Of a DNA stretch of 64,000 bases, positions 34,416 through 46,639 are shown in pieces. The stretch's first letter is position 1. Each line of letters starts with the position of its first letter. The notes under the pieces were generated by a model, which was not told the DNA's origin, ran no database searches, and worked only from the letters and a program-made list of their open reading frames with translations. Source of the stretch: Mixophyes australis (lineage: Eukaryota; Chordata; Amphibia; Anura; Limnodynastidae); contig JAVHZZ010000003.1 of the NCBI GenBank assembly GCA_036250195.1, positions 333,300,875-333,364,874 of the forward strand, written 5' to 3'. A program made the position numbers and the translations under genes.

Positions 34416-36210
34416 TCTGGTTTATCGGCTGTGACCGTTTACATTATTTTCTACAGTCCTTCACGCTCCAATACGACAAGTACACCCAAAAAAACCTTCA
34501 GTGTTGATGGAGCCTAAATGCACATTCACACTAAACTGCCTGCAATATACGGTCTCACAGATCTTAAGTGTATCCTGTCAGCATGCATTAAAGTATTAGG
34601 GTAAAATTAAAAGCATTAACCAAACTAGCAGCTGGTAGATGGATATGATAAGAGATATATGACAGACTCATTTTGCATATACATTAAAAAAACATTCATA
34701 CAGGACTCAAGCACTCTGATTTATGTTACAGATCTCAGCTGTGTTGTAGTAAATAATAATGTGTATTATATTCTAGGCCTCCTTTTTATAGTCCAATGAA
34801 TAATAGCATTTAGTACGTTGCATGATTATTGTTCCAATGTACATCGTATCACTTCACTTGATTTTTAAACCGGACTAAAAATCTTGTTTCATGATGAAAC
34901 AATGTCGTTCCAATTCTGCAGCGTGTATGCAGTCATGACCGGCAGTGTCCTTAGATCTCTATGGAGTGTGTAGAGTCACAATCTTTTCAGTCGATGGGTA
35001 TGACAGATGAAGAGCACAGATCTGACAGTAAATCATGTAAAATGTGTTTAGTGTGTACACATGAATCGGCAGCTGATTGGGATTTTTTTTTTTTAATCGT
35101 TGGTAAAATCGTTAAGGATATTGCATTGGGAATAAGTTTTATATAGTGTGTACCCAGCCTAAGGGTGAACCTGGGTGGAGTTGTCACAGCTTCCGGCATT
35201 CTGAATCAGTATAGATAGCTTATGATAATGGGTAGGGCTGGAGGCGTCACAGGAGAGACAGATGTTTGCCCAAGAAGGGCTAAAAAGTGATTAGAATTTA
35301 AGACTAGCTGCTATATAATATTAAAAGCAATATATAAAGTAAGCCATTCCTTTAAATGCAAAATGGAAATATTTATAAATTATTGGCCCAACTTAAGGAC
35401 AGTAAAGTTTTGAATCCTCTAACTGAGTTTCCTCGTAGGAATTTCCCTGTGATTTAATGTTACTGTATTAATAATCTACTTATTTCTAATTGTCTACTTT
35501 TATCTACTTGGATTATTTATCTATTTCTTTCATCCTATGGTCGTGCATGCAAATATGGCTATTTCATTCATTCTATGACTACATTTTAAAAAGACTGTTC
35601 AAATAATTACCATCTTGCAATAAAAAAAAAATACTATAAGTTCATTAAAACAACAGACTACCTTTCTGGTCCAACTAATTGCAATCAAACCAAATCATAC
35701 CGTTATATTAATCATATGTCAGTCTAGCGGCTTGATAAATTACATTTAATTGCTATCATGGCACATAATTGTCATGAAATTTTCAATCAGTGTTAATGAG
35801 GCAGAAAATATTTTGCCCAGGTTGGTAAATAACAAAAATGTAAGACATCCTCCCATCAATAAAAGGTTAATGAACCCTGAGTACGCACAGGGTGATTTAC
35901 TACGGCTAATGAATCAATGTGAAACATCAACAGGAAATTTATGGTACCGAAAATTGGAGCAATTTCTGCATGTATTTCAAGTCAGATCCCACTTATACTT
36001 CAAAGCAAGAAAGAAGTACAATAAAACAATGGGCAACCTGCATTCTTCAGCTATAAAGATATTACAAATCCCAGAATCCTTTGGGGTTGGGTAAGGATAA
36101 TAGGAACTGCTGGGTGTCTGAAGGACACAGACTTGTTGATTTAAGCTGTATACCATTGTAAAATACACATAATCACATGCTGCCTTTACTCATATCTGCC
36201 TCCTTCAATG
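34416..36210. other. Unassigned non-coding DNA
   Basis: No supported gene. The 114-codon frame at 35750-36094 has no recognised similarity and no good splice signals. Confidence 0.45.
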
Positions 36211-36330
36211 ACAAGATTTGCTGCAAAATGCATCATATTGGCCCCACCCCCTGTGGGGGTGCTCAGGTCATTTCATCACAGAGGCGGGGCCAGAATGATG
36301 CAATTTGTGACGCCACAGACCCTGCACTTG
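36211..36330. mobile_element. Decayed C+G-rich MITE core
   Basis: AAATGCATCATATTGGCCCC (36228) and GGGGCCAGAATGATGCAATTT (36286) are inverted copies around a short spacer. They resemble the interior of the CRTACTTGCCTACT family (for example cgcatcattttgcccc near 8200). The terminal repeats are lost. Confidence 0.4.
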
Positions 36331-36699
36331 CCACTTAACTTACTACTTTAGACTGTAAATATAACATTTATTGAAGAAATAAACTCCAATTATTTTAATT
36401 TTGAAAGTCCCTTTATGAGGCGCTCGGCCTTTCACTCTGCACCTCAGCTTGTTAAACATGAAGCTTTGATATGTATGCTTTGATAAGCAGCACATGCAAC
36501 TGATCTGACCTTTTTACTGACACTTCTCTGATGGATAAAAGACACAAAACAACTGCGTCATACTCCCCACCTGTGGCTGCCATCTTTAATAATTAAATAC
36601 ATTTTAAGCATGTGTTTCACAAGAACATAAGGCTTTTGGATGTGTTTTCATTCTAATTCGCAAGCCTGAAAAATACATTGTTTTGCATACAACTATTCT
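36331..36699. other. Unassigned non-coding DNA
   Basis: No supported feature. Confidence 0.4.
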
Positions 36700-36860
36700 T
36701 ATTGCAAAGGCGAAATCCTGATGAGTCCACTTTAGAGCGGCAGATAAATTCCAGCCCTGCATTCCACTAGCTGTTACTGCGCTAACATGTGACAGATGCC
36801 TTCACAGTAATTGCCAATCAGCCTTTGCACAGCAGCTGAAAACACAATATATCACTTTGA
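36700..36860. other. Candidate conserved non-coding element
   Basis: Repeat-free sequence rich in mixed regulatory-like words (cagataaattccagccctgc, acatgtgacag, gtaattgccaatcag). It resembles the texture of vertebrate conserved elements and lies about 1 kb downstream, in gene orientation, of the candidate exon. This is impression only. Confidence 0.3.
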
Positions 36861-37816
36861 TCTCTCTGGGCATGAAAGTATTCACTATCCACAAATCTGC
36901 ATACATAAGAGAGAAAATGCTTTTTTTTTTTTTAACAACTGCTTTCAAGGCAGTCAAACATTATCAAGCGTACAATGCTCTGAGCAACATTATTTATGTA
37001 AAATACCACATCAAGCTATTATCAATCACAGTGTATAGATTACTCTGTATATAGAAGGCAGGGTATTTCCATACTTGTATAAGTCTTGGCTGCATGGAAA
37101 GGGTCACTAATTGCTGATATGGTCATAAATGTATAACAGTAAGTAAAATAGTAAATGTAGGGATCTGTTTAAGCTTATGTATATCAAACAATATAGTATG
37201 GAAGTTAGTTAAGGGAATCTTTATGTTTAGGAAATGTGGGCTATTGTAATAATAAATAATAATAATAATAGTCACTAACAAAATCAGGGAAATAACATGC
37301 ATTAGGAAACTAGTCTCCTGGGAGGTGTTTAGGCTGACACAGATCAGGATGAAGGGATAAGGTCCAACAATGGACAAGGTTATGTGACCATTATATAAAG
37401 GACTGGGCCAAGTGATGGCTGTTGCTCAGCAGATATGGGCAGGATATGGAAAGTAAAACATGTCATACATTATGAGTTACATCTGATGATTGATCTGACT
37501 GGCTGGCTTATGAGTGGCCTCTAAGGACATATGATGTACAAACCATTGTCGCTGTTGGCAGGAGCCCAATGGAAAATAATTACCACCAAGGACTCAAGGA
37601 CTCTCACTTGAATCTTCAGTAACTCCGTATGACTTAACGACCAGTATTAGCCTGTGAGTTCTGCAGAGGTATGGTGTGATACAGAGGTTTTATTATCAGA
37701 GTATTAGGCAACACTGTACCGCCAAGTAAAGTAAACTGTTTTCCTTCTCTTTCAGCTTTCATCTCAGCAATAACCCCACATAACACATCGTGTATAGAGA
37801 AAAACAAATGACTTAC
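36861..37816. other. Unassigned DNA, probably intron
   Basis: It follows the donor of the candidate minus-strand exon, so it would be intron. No other exon was found here. Confidence 0.4.
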
Positions 37817-37933
37817 ATCTTGCCGGCAGTCGATACCCACAAGTAATTTTTGCTTGTCCAGTGGAACAGCCTCCCAACATGCGACATTCATCAAATAGAT
37901 AAGTCCCCGAAGCTCTGTGTATACAGCCATCCA
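37817..37933 (-). CDS. Candidate internal coding exon of an unidentified gene
   Basis: On the minus strand a T-rich tract (TACTCTTCTGTTACTTTCAG) gives an acceptor at 37934-37935. The exon runs 117 nt to the donor CAAGAT|GTAAGT at 37816. It is open in the phase giving exactly 39 codons, starting [17 protein letters not shown] and ending [11 protein letters not shown], so a phase 0-0 exon is possible. The residue mix (Trp, Cys, Tyr and balanced charge) looks protein-like, and both splice sites are good. I do not recognise the protein family, and nothing nearby identifies the gene. No start codon, promoter or partner exon was found, so the gene would extend outside the window on one or both sides. 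A chance open frame between chance splice signals remains possible. Confidence 0.5.
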
Positions 37934-37940
37934 CTGAAAG

Positions 37941-39539
37941 TAACAGAAGAGTATAAGAATGTCAGTGCATCCCATTTAGAATGTTGTACTTAAAGAAGAA
38001 CTCCAACTTCAGGTAATTCTATTTTGCTGCCCTTGGATATCGTATATCTCAGATCTATGCAGTGGAAAAACAAAACATGATCTTATATGTCATTATATCC
38101 AAGGGCAGAGAGGGTAGAACATTTTTCTGGATGACAGAAGTCTCTGAAGGTGGAGTTTCAGTTTAAATTATAAAATGAAAAAATATTTACAACCACTGAT
38201 GTAAAGGAGGTAATTCTTCAGGTGAAGGTAAGCTTGGTATCAACAGTTCAACTAGAAACATTTTTTAAATGATTCAATACTGGACACAAAAAAAATAATA
38301 AAATGAGAAGAGTAATAATAATAATTAATTAAAAAGAAGACACAGCCCCTTGGTCAAATAGGGCTCATTGCCTGCATAATACATATCAAATATATACATT
38401 TCAGTCACTTAAATCCCGGTTCAAATACAGTAAATATATATATGCTATATTACCAATGATGTTGCATATAGAAATAAAAGAATGACACTGTGGTGGTATC
38501 CAACTCAGAGTGTGCAAGTGACGTTTTAATAAGTGGTTAAAAAGATTTATTAAAATTTTTGAATAAAGAAAAATTACACAAAAAAAAAAAAGATATTTAT
38601 TGGTGAAGAGAGAAAATGTAAAATATCTGTGCTAGGCAAAACGTGGCAAAATAAACAGACCATGTGGCAAGGTGAAAAACTAACCTCAAGTGGCACTTAT
38701 GGACTTGTGCTATAGTAAGTGCCAGGTCCTATCAGACATATTATGTAAACAAAGTAGTTTAACATTTACAAAGGTATCAGGGGTGGGATAGGGGACAAGG
38801 GACACATCAGAATGTTTTCATTTGTGTTGGTAAAAATACTATAACCATATATGTTTTCACTTTATATTTGTATAATGTAAATATTGATGGATGTGTGGAT
38901 AAAAAAATACTGTTACAGAACTTAATCTAGTGGCTATGATGCTAGTCATTCTGTTTGCAAAGCTCACCAGCCTGTTTTATCATTATAAGCTTCACAATAA
39001 ATGTAACTACTGTTTGCATTGCTTCTCTACTCTATTACATTTATGTATAATGTTATTTTTTGTGTGTGTGTTTTACAAAATATAAAACTTTAAAAAAAAT
39101 ATTATATACTGTAATGATTATGTGTTATTTATATACTAATTTATAGGTCTCATATTTTATGCAGTGCTGCTAAATAGACAGTTGTGGTTGTTTGGTAATA
39201 CACGCACAGGTACCCATAACAAGCTAGCAAAAAATCAGCTTTTATCGACCCAGAGGATATGTTATTATGAATGAAAATATTTCATTGGCTGCTATAAGGA
39301 CATGCAATTAGTTAGCAAAAATTAATAAAAAATACAAATAGAAACAATACAGAAATTATAATTACACTTTCCTTTGCATAACAACAGTCTATACACACTG
39401 AAAGACATATAAAAATGGTCTGGAAGATTTCAAAATTACACAGCAATATATATAAGACAAAGAGCTTGCTTTTAAACTGTCCTATAAATCTTCATCACTT
39501 TCTAAAACTATTTGGGCAATTTTCTGGTAACAAGTTATT
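37941..39539. other. Unassigned non-coding DNA
   Basis: If the exon is real, this is its upstream intron. A+T-rich, with short A-runs and no recognised element. Confidence 0.4.
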
Positions 39540-39760
39540 GAAAGCAGAAGGCTGATGCCTTTCATTTATCCAAAAAATGATACCTTGATATTAATTGCAA
39601 CAGTTTGACAGAAATTATCTAAGATTTACTTCAAAGTCATTGTAATCCCTCTGTCAGAGCAAACAGAACAGAGGAACGTGATTAAATTAAAGACATTTAA
39701 GTTTGAGCCATTAAAATGATAACTGTGCAATACAATTACAATATACTTTTGATGTACTGC
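39540..39760. other. Candidate conserved non-coding element
   Basis: Repeat-free sequence with clustered TAATTGC, TGATTAAATTA, GCCATTAAAATG and TACAATTAC words and no simple repeats, like many developmental enhancers. It is unverified. Confidence 0.3.
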
Positions 39761-41935
39761 CAAACAAGATGGGATCACAAAGAGTTAAGAGAATAGCATG
39801 TGCTTATTCGTGCAAAGCTGGCTTGACTCCGCTAATACTATTCATGTTATACTATTTTTATACATCTAGGCCTGGGATAGTTGACACATTTTTCCTTAGG
39901 CCTAAGTCTCTATGCATTAGTGTCTGTGACCAACGGCATCTTATGAGCATTGTCCTGTGATATGATACAACTCAGCCTTGCCCTCACAGGAATGTCACAC
40001 AATATCAAAATGCCTTGTCAGTGCACACATTTCAAACAGACAGCTTGTGGTCTCTAACCATGAAATTCTCTGGGAGTGATACAGACATTTGTGCTAATCC
40101 ATATAGTACAGAGAGTTCACTCATTCCCTTGTGCCAACAAACTCTGGGATCACCACAGACCCGACGAGTTCAGTAGGGTCACACATGGTCATATCTAGTT
40201 CTCCTATTAGCTGAAACTAATTGAGGCATCAGATTCAGTCGTATATAGTAAACCCTCAAACATCTTAGATGGCTGCACATTTGTTAGTCTTATAGTTTTG
40301 TGTACAACATTTGTTATAAATACAGTCATTTCCAAATAATCGATTAATTAACTGATCATCATTAATTATGGCACAAAATATACACAGTACCCAAAAAATA
40401 GATATGGTGCCACAAATCAAGTCTGCTTTTTTTTTTTTTTTTTAAGTACAATTTATTTTTCATTGTCTCATAAAAATGATGCTGAACCGATTTAATATTT
40501 TTCAGAAAAATTTTTTTTATGGGACAAAATACATTTTTATGGCAACAATCCTTTATACTCTTATGGTTTCACATATAATTATGTAGAAAAATCTCAATAT
40601 ATCAGGTGAATCAACAATTTTTGGTATGCAACAAGTACTTTTATCAAACAGTGGGTCACTGTATGTGATCTCTGAGCTCTCTGGCTATCTAGAACACCGC
40701 AAAACGGGATAGCTCACTGGTTATCCTAATGTATGCATTTATGTAACAAGCCAAGATGTATTTGTAGCAGGAGTCGTTCACACCTACCTGCTGCTAATAT
40801 ACTTTTAAGTTGCTAGTTAACACCTGAAAACGGCATTATAGTCTGAATGGTTTCTTATCGGCTTGTTCCTACTATTGAATTCTAACATTTTAATGCTGCA
40901 TTTAAGCTTTTCGAATGTGTTGCAACCAATTTATCATGCAAAGACGCTGTCAGTATAGATTAAAAATACATCCTTAAAAAGCATCAGTTTTCATACATTT
41001 TCCAGCACATGTGTGAATGAGGCCTCAGTGTTTGTGTCACTTTTCCTATATCCAAATTGAATTTCATGCTGCATCTAGCCTTACAGCACTCAGTGTATTT
41101 ATAATTGTGCAGACACAGCACAGGGCATCTTCTGGCTGCTAACCTGAGACACGAGATCTCTGTTCTCACAGCTGAATGCTGACATTCTGCTGTGATCTTT
41201 AAACCCTGCTCTGCTCAAGTGGGCAACAATGCACTGACTACAACAATTGCTCCCAAGATATTTTGTCCACCTCAATTTCAACAACACTTTTTCACTCTCT
41301 ATTTGAGCTCAGTCATAATACAGTAACATAGTGGAATCAACTTAAACTAGAGGCTATGACGGTCTCTTACGAAGGCAGAAAAAAACCTGATGAGCAGCAC
41401 AATTGTCGTTTCCATGTTCACTGTCATATAATCTGCATTTTTTTTATTTTTGTTTTGTTTTATTAGACAGTGTGCTCTCTAATGTTACAAGTGTAGCAGA
41501 ATGTGCAAGAGAGACAATATTACCAGGTCAGTCGAATCTAAACAATTTGTGATGCCTGTGCGAACTGTTATCTGAAAAAATATATATAAACTTTTTGAAA
41601 GAAAGAGAGAGAAAGATAAAGATGGTCATCACAGAAGGACAACACGGTCAATAAGAATGTCGACACACTTCTTTCATGATTCCGTGTCAGAAAACATCAC
41701 AGTGACGTCCCCTGTGTAACCCAGAGGCCTTGTTAAGGACTGCCAGTAAGGCATTGTCAATATACAAAGATGATCCACCGACTAAATGAGAGTATGATGA
41801 GTGTATGCCTGGGAAAGACACCCAGATAAAGCTGAGAGCCAGACAAGGGGTCTGTACTTGTTTCTCTTTCCTCTACTTATTAAAAAAAATTGGGGTATTT
41901 TTTTTTTTATTTGGGCTTTCAGTTCCACCACGCAT
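39761..41935. other. Unassigned non-coding DNA
   Basis: No supported gene or element. A T-run lies at 40428-40442 and a GAAAGAGA run near 41600-41615. Confidence 0.45.
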
Positions 41936-41943
41936 GTGTAACT

Positions 41944-42215
41944 CGTACTTGCCTACTTTTTAAATCTGTACTCCGGGGGATTCCGGAGTACAGATCATAT
42001 GACAGAGGGTAGGAGGGGGGGTGACTACATCATTATGTCACTGTAGCCCCGCTTTTACTATAAAATACAGAAATTCACTGCATTAAATAGTGGGGACGGG
42101 GCTTAATGACGCGTTTAAGCCCCGCCCCCCGCTATTCAATGCCGTGAACATCAGCATTTTATAGTCCGGGAGGTTTGCCTACTCTTCCGGGAGTCCGGGA
42201 GAGTAGGCAAGTATG
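41944..42215. mobile_element. Complete MITE (272 bp), CRTACTTGCCTACT ends, perfect 8-bp duplication
   Basis: Left end CGTACTTGCCTACT and right end AGTAGGCAAGTATG are inverted with one mismatch. GTGTAACT is present on both sides (41936-41943 and 42216-42223). The interior has further inverted pairs: CTGTACTCCGGGGGATTCCG, then GGGGACGGGGCTTAATGACG against TTTAAGCCCCGCCCC. This copy defines the family ends used to interpret 7960-8130, 10592-10740 and 11660-11946. The 8-bp duplication indicates hAT- or P-like mobilisation. Confidence 0.9.
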
Positions 42216-42223
42216 GTGTAACT

Positions 42224-42739
42224 TGGCTAGTGGAATCATGTCTGCGCAAATTCCTTCAGACTGGGCCTTATCGCCGTATTTTAATAAATAGTCCCCAATG
42301 TGCCTAATGATTTTTTTCCGTGTTTAGCATTTCAATAGACAGTGATTATTTTCAAAGATCTTCCACGGTACTTTTGGAGAAGGCAAACCAAGTGTCTTTA
42401 ATTTCTAAGGCAGAACGGGATTGGGTTTACTAGTGTTACAAGAGACTTGTTAGAAAATATATGGAAATAAATGGGAGGATCTAAATCCCTTCACCTCCCC
42501 CGTTGTGTCTTCGGCAGACTATAACAAAAAAGGCGCTGTATATAAAAAAGAAAAGTAAATACATAAATCAATATAATATTTAAACCTTCCTCTGCGCCGG
42601 TGTAAGGTTATTTTTTTTATTGAATGAATTCATAAGCTTTTTCCTCGAGCCTGGGCTTGACTGTCAGTGATACGGAGATGTTCATTGCCTACATATTCTG
42701 TTGTGTTTCTATAATATATGTACATTATTTCCACTGTAT
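42224..42739. other. Unassigned non-coding DNA
   Basis: No supported feature beyond a short TATC-type fragment near 42265-42300. Confidence 0.4.
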
Positions 42740-43210
42740 TTATACTATTTGTTTAGCTGAATAGCAAAGAGCGGAAAGAGGAAATTATTTTCATGGCACA
42801 AAAATTCACTTGACATTTACAAAATGAGGAGATTTAGAAGGCCCAGTCCTCATTGTTCCTGTGATTTTACCCCACATTCAGGTTAATGCTCTTGTCAATA
42901 GAAGTTTTTGTTTTGCTAATGCCATCTTGTCTAAAACGCGGCTTACTTTTCATTTTTACTTTAAGTGACAATGCATAAGGCATATAGAAACCACTTTAGA
43001 CTTCAGAAAGCCCTCTAGTCAAAACCATATCAGCAGATGTCAACTGGCAGACATGTGCTAGAAAGTGGTTTAAAGCGGCAGTCAGCAGATTAGGTTTTCT
43101 ACTAAATATGTTAACAAGACTTTGCAGCACTTAGACCTCCTCAGACATTTTAAATCTCAAAAGCCTGACTGAAAGAATGACAGCCTCCCACCACAAAACC
43201 AGTGTGCCTT
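42740..43210. other. Candidate conserved non-coding element
   Basis: About 470 bp of repeat-free sequence with words such as GAAATTATTTTCATGG, GTTAATGCTCTTGTCAATAG and AGTGGTTTAAAGCGGCAG. It has the texture of a conserved regulatory block. It is unverified. Confidence 0.3.
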
Positions 43211-45040
43211 TCACCCGTGTTTATGGATCAATTTACCAATTTAAATACAAGACGAGCCCAGTTTCCGTACGAGTGTGCGCCATAACTGCTTGGAATTAAA
43301 ACAATATACGCACATATAATTACATTACCTCCCAACAAATGTGAAATTCTAAAGTAAAATGCTTGGGAATGGATAAACAAGCCACAACATATCAAATCAA
43401 TTCATACCAAAAACCACTCAAAACAAAGGACTGGAATGTATTCTGGTTGCTTCAAATTACTGTCGGTATCAGGATAATTAGAGACACACATACTTTACCT
43501 AGAAAAAAACATTTTGAACCTTTCTTTAACCTCTTAAGTTTTAACCACATCAGTCTAGAACCGTACGTATTATAACTGGAAAACAATTGCGGTATAAGTG
43601 TTTGGCCAGACTGAATATGAATATATTTTCTTATACAAGAAAGCAGTTTGGCCCCTGGTGGGAACAAGATAAAATAAATCTAAGGAAAAAGGAATCAATT
43701 AAACTACAGGGTTCTGCATACAGACCTGTGATCTGTAAAGAAATACGTCAAGTCACTAGTCTTCAGCTTTGATTGCTAACGTCATACAGCTGCGCCTGGA
43801 TAGATGACTATTACATTATTCATAGTACAAATAATTGATATCCATGGTGAACGAGCAGAAGAAATTATTAAATAATATGCTATTATCAATCTGTGCTCTG
43901 GGATACGTACAGCTCAAAAGGTTAACAGTGTGATGATGGAGCAGCACTCCACTTAATGCCCACTTGAAAATCACCAGCCTGTACTTCAACTTAAAGGGGC
44001 AGCCTCACTTACTTAACCTTTTAGTAAACAATACTTTAGCGGAAATTCTAGACAAAGAAGTCCCTTAACACTTTGGCACTGTCTGACAAATATAAAAAGT
44101 GAGTAACAAAAAAACAAAAAAAAGAGAGAAAAATACACAACACGAGTAGAAATACATGCAGTCTTATAAATGTCAACTTTGTCAAACAATCCATGTGAGA
44201 ATTATTTTTAATGTTTCCATGCAATAATTACATAATATTGTACTTTTTGCACCATAATAACCTCTTTAATACAAAGCTATTTGCAGATAAGTGTCATACA
44301 TAAGTTTCAGCCCTGCGTCTTGGTAAAAATGATCAATAAAACATGGTTGGCCACTGCACAGTCCTCCATGCCTGTACTCTCCCATTACTGGAACACAGGA
44401 CTAACATGTCTCTATGTGATGCTCACTTACATTAGGGTCACACAAGTGTACAACTTCAACACTGATTCATAGCGTAGAAGTTAATGGAGCCTCTAAACTA
44501 GTAATTGTTAAGTGAATAAATACTAGTTTTGAGTTTCCACACATTTCTTAGTGTTTGCCCTGAAATAATTAAGCTCTAAACTTTAAATAGGTAATTTAAT
44601 GCTCGTTTGACATATCCTTATTCATCTGCAATGATCCTCTCACAATTCACCTGTTTGGGGTGTGGTCTAGCGGCAAGGTGTGACATTATTAGGGTGTATG
44701 GACATCAGGGCAACTGAGAGCAACCATGAGTGTGCCTGACTTTTTGCACCCCCCAGGCTGCACATGTATCTGTGGAAAAAGCCTATGCTGCGTGCACAGC
44801 CTAGGAAGGGACCACTGGGACCAATAGGAAGCTATTGGTCCTCACAGTCACTGACCCCCCCATCCATAATCTGGACAGTTAGGTCCAGAGCCAATTCCAC
44901 CTTTACCATTATCACCACTGCCATGCCCCTGAACTGTAACCACCCACATCCCCCCCTCCTCTCCTGCACCCCCAATGACCATATCCAACGCACCTACTTT
45001 TGCGCAATTATACCTGGTTTATAGGGAAGTGCATGGATTT
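43211..45040. other. Unassigned non-coding DNA
   Basis: No supported gene. A C+G-richer stretch at 44640-45020 shows no identified family. Confidence 0.4.
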
Positions 45041-45331
45041 GGTGGCACCTGTGGTGGGGTAAAAGTTTATACCATCTGATGGGCAAAAGGATCCGAGGCG
45101 CTCCTTGCTATGTGCTCCTATTTTTTTGTATTGAAGTGCAGAAACAACATTTGCCAACCAGGATTATTTAAATGAAATAAAGGGTGGAGAACTGGCATTT
45201 ACTGGGGCATTGTCTGCTTTGTGGGAGTTACCCGTTAGGCACAAACAGAAGAAAAGATTGGGCAGTCCATAAAGAAGGTGACAAAACATTCTTTAATACA
45301 TCAGTGAAAGGAAAAAACTATTGGAGTCCAA

Positions 45332-45515
45332 GGGCTAGATTTACTAAGCTGTGGGTTTGAAAAAGTGGGGATGTTGCCTATAGCAACCAATCAGATTCTA
45401 GCTTTCATTTACTTAGTGCCTTCTACAAAATGATAGCTAGAATCTGATTGGTTGCTATAGTTGCTATAGGCAACATCCCCACTTTTTCAAACCCGCAGCT
45501 TAGTAAATCTAGCCC
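45332..45515. mobile_element. Fold-back MITE, family B (184 bp)
   Basis: The whole element is a near-perfect palindrome: GGGCTAGATTTACTAAGCTG on the left and its complement on the right, with inner arms carrying TGCCTATAGCAACCAATCAG and its complement. A 9-bp GTTGCTATA duplication near 45451-45468 is confined to the right arm. It is flanked by AA on both sides. The related copy at 60799-60974 is flanked by TA. Confidence 0.8.
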
Positions 45516-45630
45516 AAAGACTTGAAAGTGCTGGATATGTTGATGGAGACAAAGACATTGCAGACTGTCTCAATAACCATGCATGTTCTCTATTTTTTGC
45601 TGAAAATGTACATTACATTAATTTGTAAAG

Positions 45631-45670
45631 TTGCCTGATGAAGGGGCCTCTGTGCTCTGAAAGCTAGCAA
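45631..45670 (+). ncRNA. Degenerate hammerhead-like motif
   Basis: TTGC, CTGATGA (45635-45641), a possible GGGC/GCTC stem II, GAAA (45659-45662) and GCAA form the order of a type I hammerhead with a 4-bp stem I. The segment after GAAA does not supply the expected U before the cleavage site, so activity is doubtful. Compare the better motif at 53172-53217. Confidence 0.3.
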
Positions 45671-45749
45671 ATATAATAATTTTTTTTTGGTCTTTGTCTT
45701 TTTTGAGACGTCCAACGCAGTAAGGAATTACTATGGGAGATTATACTGA

Positions 45750-45870
45750 ACAATCCAAGTAGAGTTTGTTGATTCAATAACTAAAGTGATGGATGAGTAG
45801 ATATTGTATACCTAGATTTTAGCAAGGAAACTGATACGGTATCAAACAATAAATTGAGAAACTGAATATC
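45750..45870 (+). pseudogene. CR1-type LINE fragment, RT motif with YLDFSK
   Basis: Translation around 45803-45850 reads DIVYLDFSKETDTVSNNKL, corresponding to the CR1 reverse-transcriptase block YLDFSKAFDTV that carries the first catalytic aspartate. Its continuation is found 1.3 kb downstream at about 47150, so one CR1 copy has probably been split by the insertions at 46105-46492 and 46640-47050. Stops and substitutions show that it is inactive. Confidence 0.55.
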
Positions 45871-46104
45871 CTTAGATATGACTCAAATATAATGTAACTT
45901 GTTACACAGCCGATTGCTATGTGCATTGCGGATGCTTCCAGCAGTAAAATACAAATTAAAGAAGAAGAAGGGCAGAGGAGGACCTCAGAGGGGCAAGTGT
46001 CTGTCAAGGGGCTCAGAGTAGGGATTGAAGAGGTGTCTTTCATACCAAGGTCTAAACTGATAGTAGGAGCTGCTAATAAGGTTATTCATATGTGACCATG
46101 TGCC

Positions 46105-46492
46105 CAGGCCCGGCGCTCCCATTAGGCAAAGTTAGGCAATTGCATAGGGCGCCGGGCTCTGCAGGGCGCCTCGAAATAAAAAAAAAAACGGAAATCCACG
46201 GGGAGGAGAGGAAGGAAGGGGCTATTGAATCGTACCTGCATGAAGCTGCTCCTCTCTGCTGTCTTCTCCCCTCCGCTCACTGACAGTGACAGGCACAGCC
46301 CGACAGTGTCTGTGAGTAGAGAAGAGAAGACAGAGCAGAGAGGAGCAGCTTCATGCAGGTAAGTTAAAGAAAGACATGGGGAGGGGTGGGGAGGGGAGTT
46401 GAGGGAAGGGAAGCGCAGCGGCGATTTTTAAAGGGGGGGGCGGCGATTTTCACACTGTGCCTAGGGCGCCAAGGTACCTAGCACCGGCGCTG
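46105..46492. mobile_element. hAT-like element (388 bp) with 127-bp palindrome and perfect 8-bp duplication
   Basis: It begins CAGGCCCGGCGCTCCCATTAGG-like (first 15: CAGGCCCGGCGCTCC) and ends CTAGCACCGGCGCTG. CATGTGCC flanks both sides (46097-46104 and 46493-46500). A long palindrome (46234-46360) has outer arms ACCTGCATGAAGCTGCTCC and its complement plus an inner paired region. It has no coding capacity. Confidence 0.85.
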
Positions 46493-46639
46493 CATGTGCC
46501 CCCTCCTCCTGTATAAAATACATCTTTGCATCAGCTATGCCTTGGTACAAGTTTTGTCTCTGTATATAAGTCTTGGTACCAGCTATGGATATCTCCGGAG
46601 CCTGTGCTACTAACTATGTACTGAATAATAGAGTAAATA

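Noticed and set aside
35750..36094. 114-codon plus-strand frame
   Set aside because: No recognisable domain, no good splice sites and no repeat-derived similarity.
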